Below, piece by piece: positions 1 through 6,263 of a DNA stretch of 6,885 bases; position 1 is the stretch's first letter, and each line of letters opens with the position of its first letter. The translations under genes and the position numbers were made by a program. Below the pieces are notes generated by a model, which was given only the letters and a program-made list of their open reading frames with translations, did not search any database and was not told the origin of the DNA. This DNA is from an uncultured Nitrospinaceae bacterium. GTDB lineage: Bacteria > Nitrospinota > Nitrospinia > Nitrospinales > VA-1. The DNA lies in NCBI GenBank assembly GCA_913043155.1, contig CAJWLY010000082.1, forward strand, positions 1 through 6,885, written 5' to 3'.

Positions 1-305
1 CGCACGCCGCCCGCCGTGGTGTCGCCGCTTACTCCACCGTTGACCACCTGATGTGAATATCCGTTTTGCTTTAAGGTAACCTGAAGTTGCGCCGGATAAC
101 TCTGGTTTTCTGGAACCCCAAACCCAGCCGTCAGGCTATCGCCGAATGCAAGAATCACGGGCAATGAGTCTCCCGCCTGGACCGTGGGGACCGATAGAAG
201 CAAGCAGGCCACCAGTAAACCTTTAAATATAGCCTTGCTAAAAATTTTGCGGGTTCGGACAACATAAAGTATATTCATATTGAAAAGCCACAAGCGACCC
301 AACAT
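1..305 (-). CDS. tesA: TesA-like SGNH/GDSL esterase (arylesterase / lysophospholipase L1), 5' part only
   Basis: Reading leftward, the frame is open from 305 to the window edge, so only the N-terminal ~101 residues are present. A basic N-terminus (VVRTRK) is followed by a hydrophobic stretch (GLLVACLLLSVPTVQA), which looks like a Sec signal peptide cleaved after VQA, giving a periplasmic enzyme. Right after it come SGNH block I (ILAFGDSLTAGFG, with the GDS nucleophile serine) and block II (NGGVSGDTTAGG, with the oxyanion glycine). These match E. coli TesA and related arylesterases, which hydrolyse acyl-CoA, lysophospholipid and aryl esters. The Asn and Asp-His blocks lie off the window. Two in-frame ATGs are possible: 305 has a G-rich Shine-Dalgarno-like run (312-317) six bases upstream, while 278 has none but gives a shorter, more usual signal peptide. 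The gene is divergent from ybbA-ybbP, as in E. coli. The family call is secure; the exact substrate is not. Confidence 0.9.
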   Translation of the reverse strand, partial: MLGRLWLFNMNILYVVRTRKIFSKAIFKGLLVACLLLSVPTVQAGDSLPVILAFGDSLTAGFGVPENQSYPAQLQVTLKQNGYSHQVVNGGVSGDTTAGGV

Positions 306-348
306 GGATCACCCCCCTAACTCCTCGACATAAGGAGGGAAACTGTCG

Positions 349-371
349 CCTCTCCCCCTTCCGAGGAGAGG
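349..371. repeat. Hairpin in the tesA/ybbA divergent region
   Basis: A perfect 7-bp inverted repeat, CCTCTCC (349-355) and GGAGAGG (365-371), with a 9-base spacer. It sits in the untranslated region between the two divergent genes and would form a stem-loop in either transcript. Its make-up (a CCTCTCC arm, a GGAGAGG arm, then an AGGGT-type tail near 378-383) resembles widespread dispersed intergenic palindromes, but a second copy is not present here, so its repeat nature is untested. Confidence 0.45.
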
Positions 372-417
372 ACCTGAAGGGTAATTAACATCCTCAAACT
401 TTATTTCCGATTAATAC

Positions 418-433
418 TTCTAAATAGTTAGAA
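418..433. promoter_or_regulatory. Perfect inverted repeat just upstream of ybbA, possible operator
   Basis: TTCTAA (418-423) and TTAGAA (428-433) are exact reverse complements separated by ATAG. The 16-bp AT-rich element ends three bases before the ybbA Shine-Dalgarno site (437-440). It is the kind of site a dimeric repressor could bind, and the RNA could also fold beside the ribosome site. No convincing -35/-10 pair was found between 381 and 430, so how it relates to a promoter is unknown. Confidence 0.35.
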
Positions 434-436
434 AAC

Positions 437-440
437 GGAG
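437..440 (+). promoter_or_regulatory. Shine-Dalgarno site supporting the TTG start of ybbA
   Basis: GGAG lies seven bases before the TTG at 448. This spacing, and the fact that translation from this TTG gives the usual N-terminus of the family (MIRISGL, then K/S-rich residues), support a non-ATG start. Confidence 0.7.
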
Positions 441-447
441 AATCAAA

Positions 448-1119
448 TTGATCCGGATCAGTGGACTGAACAAATCCCTCCACGGTGGCGGACACCAAGT
501 CGATATTATAAATGGAATCGACCTCACGATCCCCGACGGACAATTAGTCGTCGTCACCGGGCCCTCGGGAAGCGGCAAAACCACGTTGTTGAGCCTGATG
601 GCTGGGCTGGACGCACCTACCAGCGGAACGATCTTGATCGACGATCAGGATATCACGAAACTCAATGAAGACGAACTGGCCGAACTGCGCGGGGAACGCT
701 TCGGGTTTATCTTCCAGAGCTTCCACCTCATACCCACATTGACCGCACTGGAAAACGTTGTCCTCTCCGCCGAACTCGGAGGCACCAGCAATGCACACAA
801 GAAATCTGTCGACCTTTTGGGCGTGGTTGGGCTGGCCGAGCGCATTCACCATTATCCGGCTCAGCTCTCCGGTGGAGAACAGCAACGCCTGTGCCTTGCC
901 CGCGCTTTCGTTAATGAACCGGACATCGTGCTCGCCGACGAACCCACCGGAAACCTCGACTCGAAAAACAGCGACCGCATTCTTGATCTCATGATGGAAT
1001 TGCACCAAACCCGAAAGGCTACCGTAGTGCTTGTGACACATGAACCTGACATCGCGGGAAAATCGCAACGCATACTCACCATGGCCGACGGAAAGATCGT
1101 TGAGGATACTCTGCCCTGA
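448..1119 (+). CDS. ybbA: ABC transporter ATP-binding protein, YbbA/LolD/MacB family
   Basis: A 223-residue cytoplasmic ATPase, full length for the LolD/YbbA group. All nucleotide-binding motifs are intact: Walker A GPSGSGKT at residues 38-45, Q-loop Gln90, signature LSGGEQQR at 140-147, Walker B IVLADEP at 160-166 with catalytic Glu165, D-loop NLD at 169-171 and switch His198. The segment FGFIFQSFHLIPTLTALENV (85-104) is typical of this family. The gene starts with TTG, preceded by GGAG at good spacing. Its stop TGA shares one base with the ATG of the permease, so the two are translationally coupled and should form one transporter (two ATPases driving the FtsX-type permease). The family moves substrates within or out of the periplasmic face of the inner membrane rather than importing solutes. 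Physical pairing with a divergent tesA is the reason for choosing YbbA over LolD. Confidence 0.93.
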   Translation: MIRISGLNKSLHGGGHQVDIINGIDLTIPDGQLVVVTGPSGSGKTTLLSLMAGLDAPTSGTILIDDQDITKLNEDELAELRGERFGFIFQSFHLIPTLTALENVVLSAELGGTSNAHKKSVDLLGVVGLAERIHHYPAQLSGGEQQRLCLARAFVNEPDIVLADEPTGNLDSKNSDRILDLMMELHQTRKATVVLVTHEPDIAGKSQRILTMADGKIVEDTLP

Positions 1120-3689
1120 TGACAACCGGACGACTAACCCAATCTCAACTGTTCACACTGGCTCTTGCAGAATCACGAGGCGCGTGGAGGCGGTTTGTGT
1201 TTTTCATCATATGCATCGCTGTCGGTGTCGGTGCGGTGATGACAATTAAAAGTTTTTCCACCCTCCTCAATAATGCTATCCAAGATGAGTCTAAGGGGCT
1301 GCTAGCGGCAGACATCGAGATCAGGGGAAGCTGGAAGCAGACTCCGGTAGACGTCGCGTTTCAACAGAAAGCCCTTCCGCAGGGGACAGAGTTTCAGTCC
1401 GTCAAGGAACTGCATGTAATGACCCAGCATCAAACTGGCAGCGGTAAAGCTTCGCTTCTTGTCGAGCTTAAAGCGGTTCCCGCTCAAGCACCGTTTTATC
1501 CCATGTACGGAACCATCGAGCTTAATCCCCCGCACCCGCTCAATGAGCTGTTATCCAGAAATGGAGCGGTGGTCGATCCCGCTTTCCTTCTGCGCACACA
1601 CCTCAAAATTGGCGATTCGTTTCAACTGGGTAAAACCCAGATACGCGTCAACGGGACGGTAGGAAAGGAACCTGACCGCATATCGCGAGCCTTCAGCATC
1701 GGACCGCGCGTTTTCGTCACACACACCACATTGAAGGAGGCCGACCTCATACGTACCGGGAGTAGGGTCCGGCACCGTACGCTGATCCGCCTGCCGAATA
1801 CCATCGAACTGGAGAAAGCCTTCGCAATCCTCGAACAGGGCCTGAGCGACAAGGCAACCAGCTTACGCACCTACAAAGATATGGAGTCATCGCTCAACAA
1901 GTCGATCGAGCGCATGGGACAATATCTCGGCGCGGTTGGAGTCATCGCACTTCTTCTAGGGGGGATCGGCGTGGCTATGATCGTCCGCACCTTCATGGCG
2001 CAGAAGCTGGATACCATAGCTATCCTCACCTGTCTCGGCGCATCTTCCCACATTATTTTTAAAATTTATCTCCTGCAATCGCTCCTTCTCGGCTTGTCTG
2101 GAAGTGTTCTCGGAGTGATCGCGGGATACGGACTCCAGTTTTCCTTACCACCAAAACTTTCCGGACTGCTCAACTTGAACCTGGAACCTGTATTCTATTG
2201 GATACCCGCAGTCCACTCGCTCGCGCTGGGGATGATAACCACGCTTCTGTTTTGCCTTTGGCCACTCTTTTGCGCCGCAAAGACAAAACCGCTTTGCCTC
2301 TTCCGCAGAAATTTCGAGGAAGAGGAGTTATCACCGGGCACTCAATGGGAACGCTGGATGGCGGGTCTACTTTTTGCGGCCATCATGGCAGGAATCGTTA
2401 TCTGGGAGGCAGGGTCGATTAAGCGTGGCGCTGTGTTTCTATTGGCACTGGGAGTTTCTACATTACTGCTGAGCGGTATCGCGGCGCTGGCTCTTAAAGG
2501 ACTCAAAAACCTTCCGCCGCCTGGCAAGATGACTGGGCGGTATGGATTCGCCAACCTGTATCGGCCCAACAATCAGGCGCGGTCCATCGTCACCTGCCTG
2601 GGGATGGGCATCATGCTCGTTCTTACCGTCCGGCTTGTGCAAATGGATATGATCACCATGCTCAAGGAAAATACTGAGACCCGCCCGCCCAATTACTTCT
2701 TTATTGATATTCAATCAGATCAGACCGAAACATTCATCCGTACACTCGACCGCATCGCCCCGGAAGCGGAACGGACCCTCACGCCGCTGATCCGTTCGCG
2801 GTTTCACGGTATCGACGGCCGCCTCGCTGAAAGCTGGAAATATCAAAACAAGCATAAGGAAGAATGGTTTATCACCCGTGAGTTCGTAACCACACACTCG
2901 GAGGGCGGCGAACTGCCAAAAGGCAACAAAATCGTTCAGGGCACGTGGTGGGACGCAGAAAGTTCCTCCATCGCACAGGTTTCGCTGGAAGAAGACGCAG
3001 CCAGGCGGCTCGGAGCAAAAATCGGATCCCAACTCACCATGGATATCCAAGGGATCAAAGTCACCGCGCCAGTCACCAGTATCCGCAAGGTCAACTGGCG
3101 CAACATGCGCACGAATTTTTACATGATCTTTTCTCCTGGCGCCCTTAAGGGCGCGCCGGTCACCCACGTTTCCACCGTACACGTACCCGAGAGTAAGGAA
3201 CTGTTGCTCCAGCACGCCATGGTCGAAGTGCTCCCCAACATCACCGCACTCTCCACCCGGGACATCGTAACCACGATCGAAAACGTGGTAGAAAAACTGA
3301 AAACCCTGGTCGATTTCATGTCGGTGTTCACCATCGTGGCTGGGCTGATCATCCTTGTCGGCTCCATCGTGTCAACGAAGTACCGCAGGCTCAAGGAATC
3401 AGCCGTACTTAAAATCCTGGGCGCGAAGCGGAGCAAGGTAGCATCGATACTTGGGGTCGAGTACGCGACGATCGGCATCATCGCGGGTGTCGTTGGTATC
3501 GGGTTATCATCGGTTCTGTCATGGGCGGTCATGAAGTATCTCGTAAAAGCACCTTGGAACGCGCAACCCGGCGTCATGGTGTGGACTTTGGGAGTTGCCG
3601 TCCTACTCACCACCCTCACCGGAATCTTTGCCAGCCTCGATGTACTTAAAAACAAACCTTTGAAAACCCTGAGACAAGTGGATGGATAA
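1119..3689 (+). CDS. ybbP: ABC transporter permease, YbbP family (two FtsX domains)
   Basis: An 856-residue inner-membrane protein. Judged by eye there are ten membrane segments near residues 25-44, 270-290, 313-338, 362-386, 414-430, 435-456, 488-505, 732-752, 778-802 and 818-840. Two large soluble parts (about 45-265 and 510-730) would face the periplasm, as in MacB-type periplasmic core domains. Each FtsX half shows the usual cytoplasmic coupling segment: MAQKLDTIAILTCLGAS (293-309) and KYRRLKESAVLKILGAKRSK (754-773). The ten-segment layout and length of more than 800 residues separate YbbP from the four-segment LolC/LolE and MacB proteins. The segment RKVNWRNMRTNFYMIFSPGAL (656-676) looks like a conserved loop of this family. 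The ATG overlaps the stop of ybbA. The substrate is unknown; the neighbouring tesA suggests a lipid or acyl-ester link, which is inference. Confidence 0.92.
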   Translation: MTTGRLTQSQLFTLALAESRGAWRRFVFFIICIAVGVGAVMTIKSFSTLLNNAIQDESKGLLAADIEIRGSWKQTPVDVAFQQKALPQGTEFQSVKELHVMTQHQTGSGKASLLVELKAVPAQAPFYPMYGTIELNPPHPLNELLSRNGAVVDPAFLLRTHLKIGDSFQLGKTQIRVNGTVGKEPDRISRAFSIGPRVFVTHTTLKEADLIRTGSRVRHRTLIRLPNTIELEKAFAILEQGLSDKATSLRTYKDMESSLNKSIERMGQYLGAVGVIALLLGGIGVAMIVRTFMAQKLDTIAILTCLGASSHIIFKIYLLQSLLLGLSGSVLGVIAGYGLQFSLPPKLSGLLNLNLEPVFYWIPAVHSLALGMITTLLFCLWPLFCAAKTKPLCLFRRNFEEEELSPGTQWERWMAGLLFAAIMAGIVIWEAGSIKRGAVFLLALGVSTLLLSGIAALALKGLKNLPPPGKMTGRYGFANLYRPNNQARSIVTCLGMGIMLVLTVRLVQMDMITMLKENTETRPPNYFFIDIQSDQTETFIRTLDRIAPEAERTLTPLIRSRFHGIDGRLAESWKYQNKHKEEWFITREFVTTHSEGGELPKGNKIVQGTWWDAESSSIAQVSLEEDAARRLGAKIGSQLTMDIQGIKVTAPVTSIRKVNWRNMRTNFYMIFSPGALKGAPVTHVSTVHVPESKELLLQHAMVEVLPNITALSTRDIVTTIENVVEKLKTLVDFMSVFTIVAGLIILVGSIVSTKYRRLKESAVLKILGAKRSKVASILGVEYATIGIIAGVVGIGLSSVLSWAVMKYLVKAPWNAQPGVMVWTLGVAVLLTTLTGIFASLDVLKNKPLKTLRQVDG

Positions 3690-3697
3690 ACCAAATC

Positions 3698-3749
3698 CCC
3701 CACAAAACCGAGAGCATCTCAGTTAGGGCGTGGGGAGGACCTGTTTTTT
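3698..3749 (+). terminator. Probable terminator of the ybbA-ybbP operon
   Basis: Beginning nine bases after the ybbP stop, CCCCAC (3698-3703) pairs with GTGGGG (3730-3735). Inside it, AAC-C-GAGA (3706-3713) pairs with TCTC-A-GTT (3717-3724) with one C/A mismatch and a three-base loop. A T6 tract follows at 3744-3749, then TCTCTTT-like T-rich sequence does not quite continue it. The T tract begins eight bases after the outer stem, further than in ideal intrinsic terminators, so efficiency is uncertain. Confidence 0.5.
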
Positions 3750-3818
3750 CTCTTTACCAAGGCGATCCATTAGTTATTTTTTCAGTCTTCCAAGCGAACA
3801 GGGGGAGGGTCATCTGCG

Positions 3819-3847
3819 TTCATCGATACTACCACTCGTGCTAATCT
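3819..3847 (+). promoter_or_regulatory. Possible promoter for the SUMF1-msrP pair
   Basis: TAATCT at 3842-3847 is a fair -10 hexamer, and TTCATC at 3819-3824 is a weak -35 hexamer at 17-base spacing. If used, transcription would start about seven bases downstream, at or next to the A of the ATG at 3855. That fits the absence of any Shine-Dalgarno sequence in front of this gene (a leaderless message). Confidence 0.3.
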
Positions 3848-3854
3848 GTCTGTC

Positions 3855-4541
3855 ATGAAGCCTGTCATTCCAGTTCTATTTTGTCTTACATTTCTGGCAA
3901 GCTCGGCAGTTTTCGCCAGCGATGAGGTTTTGATTCCTGCCGGTGCATTCCTGAGAGGCACAGATCAGGGAACGGACGCGGAGCGTCCGGTTCACACAGT
4001 CCAACTCGATGCGTTCTATATCGACAAGCACGAGGTGAGCAACGAAGCGTTCCGCAGGTTCAATCCAAACCACATTTCCAGTCCTTATTCCTCCTGTAAA
4101 AAATGTCCGGTGACTTTGGTGAACTGGTACGAAGCGGAGGCCTACTGCGCCCAGGTAGGAAAACGCCTTCCGACGGAAGCGGAATGGGAAAAGGCGGCGC
4201 GGGGACCGGAGCAAAATGACGGCATCCCCCCACAAACGGCTCACTTCGCGGCCCCCATGCAGGCAGGAGCCGTTTCGGTCGACACACTGGAACCAAATGG
4301 ATACGGACTCCGACACATGCATGGGAACGTCTGGGAATGGACGTCGGACTGGTTTGACGCATTGTATTACGTGAAGAGTCCGAGGACGAACCCCACGGGT
4401 CCCGGTGACGGATACCGCAAAATAGTGCGCGGCGGGAGCTGGTATAATCCATCCTACTATGCCCACGCCGGAATGCGGTTTCGGTTGAAACCGAACGTAC
4501 GCCTGTTCTCTTTAGGATTACGCTGTGCGCGGACCCCTTGA
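3855..4541 (+). CDS. Exported SUMF1/FGE-fold protein without formylglycine-generating cysteines
   Basis: A 228-residue protein. Residues 1-21 form a Sec signal peptide (hydrophobic core IPVLFCLTFLASSAVF, cleavage after FAS or VFA), so it is periplasmic or secreted. The rest is a compact FGE-sulfatase (SUMF1) domain: IPAGAFLRGT (27-36), ERPVHTVQLDAFYIDKHEVS (43-62), PVTLVNWYEAEAYC (85-98), GKRLPTEAEWEKAARG (102-117), HGNVWEWTSDWF (156-167), RGGSW (192-196) and a C-terminal LGLRCAR. In genuine formylglycine-generating enzymes two copper-binding cysteines follow RGGS(F/W); here these positions are Asn198 and Ala203, so that reaction is unlikely. A Cys81-Lys-Lys-Cys84 pair precedes PVT and could form a disulfide or hold a metal. 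No Shine-Dalgarno sequence precedes the ATG. The gene lies 18 bases ahead of msrP and is probably co-transcribed. The fold call is secure; the function is unknown. A binding, structural or maturation role for MsrP is only inferred from proximity. Confidence 0.88.
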   Translation: MKPVIPVLFCLTFLASSAVFASDEVLIPAGAFLRGTDQGTDAERPVHTVQLDAFYIDKHEVSNEAFRRFNPNHISSPYSSCKKCPVTLVNWYEAEAYCAQVGKRLPTEAEWEKAARGPEQNDGIPPQTAHFAAPMQAGAVSVDTLEPNGYGLRHMHGNVWEWTSDWFDALYYVKSPRTNPTGPGDGYRKIVRGGSWYNPSYYAHAGMRFRLKPNVRLFSLGLRCARTP

Positions 4542-4549
4542 TTTTCTCT

Positions 4550-4553
4550 GGAG
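4550..4553 (+). promoter_or_regulatory. Shine-Dalgarno site that favours the ATG start of msrP
   Basis: GGAG ends six bases before the ATG at 4560 but only three before the in-frame GTG at 4557. The ATG is therefore preferred and the protein begins MVPIHLK. Confidence 0.65.
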
Positions 4554-4559
4554 ACAGTG

Positions 4560-5486
4560 ATGGTCCCGATTCATTTGAAACAGCCTTGGAAACTTCCCGA
4601 ACAACAGGTAACCCCGGAAGAAGTTTATCTGAAACGACGGGATTTCCTCAAGACGATGGGACGCGCCAGCCTCGGTGCGGCAGCGCTGCTCATGCTCCCC
4701 CCCGGACTGTCCCGCCTGTGGGCGGCGACGAATGACACGCCTAGCTCCCCTCTCCTCACCCCTTCATCCGAGTCAACCGTTTCTCGCTACAATAATTTTT
4801 ACGAGTTTGGAACCGTAAAAGACAGGATCTGGAAACTCGCGGAATCACTGAACACCGGTGGATGGCAAATTGAGGTGGGCGGACTCGTTCGCAAACCGCA
4901 AATGCTTGACGCGGAAAAGTTGATCCGGAAAATGCCTGTGGAGGACCGCATCTACCGCCTGCGCTGCGTGGAGACATGGTCGGTTGTGGTGCCGTGGACC
5001 GGATTTCCCCTAAAGGTGCTGATCGATCAGCTTGAGCCTTTATCGGGAGCAAGGTACGTGAAGTTCACGACGTTTCTCGATCCCAATATCGCGCGTGGGC
5101 AAAGAAGCAGGTTCTGGGAACCCTGGCCCTACACCGAGGGGTTGACGCTTGAAGAAGCAACGCATGACCTGACCTTTGTGGCAACGGGAATTTACGGACA
5201 TTCGCTGCCACCTCATCACGGGGCACCCCTTAGGCTCGTGGTCCCGTGGAAGTACGGGTTCAAAAGCATCAAATCGATCGTAAAAATCGAGTTCACCAAA
5301 GAAGAACCGGAAACGTTCTGGCAGTCGGTATCCCCGCTTGAATACGATTTTCCCGCCAACGTGATTCCGCATCAACCCTACGCACGCTGGCACCAGGAAT
5401 TCGAACGCATCCCCGGACAGAAGGGAACAGTAAAAACCAAACTCTTCAACGGATATGCCAAGCAGGTGGCGCACCTTTACAAATAA
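4560..5486 (+). CDS. msrP: MsrP (YedY) periplasmic methionine-sulfoxide reductase, molybdopterin catalytic subunit
   Basis: A 308-residue protein (E. coli MsrP is 334). It reduces methionine sulfoxide in oxidised periplasmic proteins. A twin-arginine signal is visible: RRDFLK at residues 26-31 followed by a hydrophobic stretch to about 55 and a likely cleavage near LWA-A, so the folded cofactor-loaded enzyme is Tat-exported. Family motifs in order: YNNFYEF (77-83), RIYRLRCVETWSVVVPW (130-146) in which Cys136 is the expected molybdenum ligand, GIYGHSLPPHHGAPLRLVVP (210-229), WKYGFKSIKSI (230-240), and the C-terminal LFNGYAKQVAHLY. Nothing essential appears missing. The usual partner, the membrane haem protein MsrQ that feeds electrons from quinols, is not next to it; a YdcZ-type gene follows instead. 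It is downstream of the SUMF1-fold gene with an 18-base gap. Confidence 0.95.
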   Translation: MVPIHLKQPWKLPEQQVTPEEVYLKRRDFLKTMGRASLGAAALLMLPPGLSRLWAATNDTPSSPLLTPSSESTVSRYNNFYEFGTVKDRIWKLAESLNTGGWQIEVGGLVRKPQMLDAEKLIRKMPVEDRIYRLRCVETWSVVVPWTGFPLKVLIDQLEPLSGARYVKFTTFLDPNIARGQRSRFWEPWPYTEGLTLEEATHDLTFVATGIYGHSLPPHHGAPLRLVVPWKYGFKSIKSIVKIEFTKEEPETFWQSVSPLEYDFPANVIPHQPYARWHQEFERIPGQKGTVKTKLFNGYAKQVAHLYK

Positions 5487-5508
5487 TGGGATCGTGATGG
5501 TACAGTAG

Positions 5509-5534
5509 GCCAGCTGGCATTTCTTTCCTTTTTT
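5509..5534 (+). terminator. Palindrome followed by T-rich tract after msrP, weak terminator candidate
   Basis: GCCAGCTGGC (5509-5518) is a perfect 10-bp palindrome, 22 bases after the msrP stop. It is followed by a pyrimidine-rich tract ending in T6 (5529-5534). As an RNA hairpin it would have only three or so closed pairs around AGCT, and the T6 is ten bases away, so termination would be weak. It could equally be a protein-binding site for the next gene. Confidence 0.25.
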
Positions 5535-5549
5535 AAATCAGGTGAAATA

Positions 5550-5993
5550 ATGGGATACACATACATGCTTCTGGCGTTGGTTATCGGTTTGCTATTGCCT
5601 GTTCAGGTGGGTATCAACGTCGAGTTGGCACGACGCGTCGCGAGTCCGGTCACCGCCGGACTCATCTCCTTTGCCGTGGGAACGGCTGTTCTTCTGCTTT
5701 GCGGGTGGACCATGCGGATTTCTCTGCCAAGCTGGAACACGGTCGCGGCGTTCCCCATCTGGCTATGGCTTGGGGGATTGATCGGCGCCCTGGCGGTTTT
5801 CGGCGGCATTGTCGCCGGGCCCCGCATCGGGCTCCTCGCGCTCGTGGCTTTAGTGCTCGCAGGCCAACTGATCGCGTCGCTGCTCCTGGACCATTACGGG
5901 TGGCTCGGCTTCCCCGTTCGGGAGTTGAGTTGGGGGCGTGTGACAGGTTCCGCCCTTCTTCTTGCCTCGGTGGTTCTGATCCACAAGTATTAA
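5550..5993 (+). CDS. YdcZ-family (DUF606) small membrane protein of the DMT superfamily
   Basis: A 147-residue, almost wholly hydrophobic protein. By eye there are five membrane segments, near residues 4-22, 32-52, 68-88, 92-112 and 128-145. The typical DUF606 features are visible: an N-terminal GLLLPVQVGINVELAR (13-28), in which the family usually has a Q..N pattern, VASPVTAGLISFAVGT (30-45), WLWLGGLIGALAVFG (71-85), and LLALVALVLAGQLIASLLLDHYGWLGFP (95-122), with the GQ and DH-G-G positions. The length matches family members such as E. coli YdcZ (about 150). AGGTGA (5540-5545) lies four bases before the ATG. The transported substrate is not known for the family as a whole. It may share the msrP transcript, but the 63-base gap with a palindrome leaves this open. 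Confidence 0.88.
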   Translation: MGYTYMLLALVIGLLLPVQVGINVELARRVASPVTAGLISFAVGTAVLLLCGWTMRISLPSWNTVAAFPIWLWLGGLIGALAVFGGIVAGPRIGLLALVALVLAGQLIASLLLDHYGWLGFPVRELSWGRVTGSALLLASVVLIHKY

Positions 5994-6019
5994 GTCAGAA
6001 CATCTTTACCGGAAAAATA

Positions 6020-6055
6020 AAAAGGGCCTGCACCGTGAACGGTACAAGCCCTTTT
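6020..6055. terminator. Bidirectional intrinsic terminator between the YdcZ gene and the tRNA pair
   Basis: AAAAGGGC (6020-6027) pairs with GCCCTTTT (6048-6055). Inside, TG/CA and then ACCG/CGGT (6032-6035 and 6040-6043) extend the stem across two C/A mismatches to a TGAA loop. On the minus strand the stem is followed by TTTTTATTTTT (complement of 6013-6023), a strong U tract ending the tRNA transcript. On the plus strand TTTT closes the stem and ends the YdcZ transcript 27 bases after its stop. Confidence 0.88.
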
Positions 6056-6064
6056 ATATGCGAA

Positions 6065-6141
6065 TGGCGGGGCCGACGAGACTCGAACTCGCGACCTCCG
6101 GCGTGACAGGCCGGCATTCTAACCAACTGAACTACGACCCC
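6065..6141 (-). tRNA. tRNA-Asp (anticodon GTC)
   Basis: A 77-base cloverleaf on the minus strand with encoded CCA (6065-6067) and discriminator G. The acceptor stem is GGGGTCG paired with CGGCCCC (one G-T pair); D arm TAGTTCAGTTGGTTAGA; anticodon stem CCGGC/GCCGG around the loop CTGTCAC, with anticodon GTC at 6105-6107; T arm with GTTCGAGTC. It matches E. coli tRNA-Asp in length and D- and T-arm sequence. It is the second gene of the transcript, 122 bases after tRNA-Val, followed nine bases later by the terminator. Confidence 0.98.
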
Positions 6142-6263
6142 GCTTTTACCTAAGTCCAAAACCTACATAAACAAAGCTTTCTGAGATTCTATTACACCCG
6201 GCCCGACAAATAAACCCCCTCGCTATACAGGACCCCGCGGTCCGGTAACTAGGACCCAAGCAA
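6142..6263 (-). other. Transcribed spacer between tRNA-Val and tRNA-Asp
   Basis: No reading frame or clear promoter was found. The strand carries GGACC at 6230-6234, GGTCC at 6239-6243 and GGACC at 6252-6256 (plus-strand lettering). The middle copy can pair with either neighbour (4- or 8-base loop), giving two mutually exclusive 5-bp hairpins shortly after the tRNA-Val 3' end. These may help RNA processing, or be chance. Confidence 0.35.

Noticed and set aside
200..278. Lipobox-like LVAC in the tesA signal peptide
   Set aside because: The cysteine is in the middle of the hydrophobic core and more hydrophobic residues and a good VQA cleavage site follow, so an ordinary signal peptide is more likely.
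331..338. Perfect Shine-Dalgarno-like TAAGGAGG on the plus strand
   Set aside because: No ATG, GTG or TTG follows at suitable distance; only a CTG opening a 13-codon frame.
544..1125. Long minus-strand open frame opposite ybbA
   Set aside because: It is antisense to a gene with all ABC ATPase motifs, has no recognisable domain and no ribosome site; a shadow of codon bias.
2715..3703. Long minus-strand open frames opposite the ybbP 3' half
   Set aside because: They lie opposite the well-supported permease and its clear membrane segments, and show no family motif.
3876..4466. Minus-strand open frame of about 196 codons opposite the SUMF1 gene
   Set aside because: The plus strand has a signal peptide and complete SUMF1 motifs; the antisense product resembles nothing.
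5699..6106. Plus-strand open frame of 135 codons overlapping the YdcZ gene and running into the tRNA
   Set aside because: Out of frame with a recognisable membrane protein, Arg/Pro-rich, and it crosses the terminator and into tRNA-Asp.
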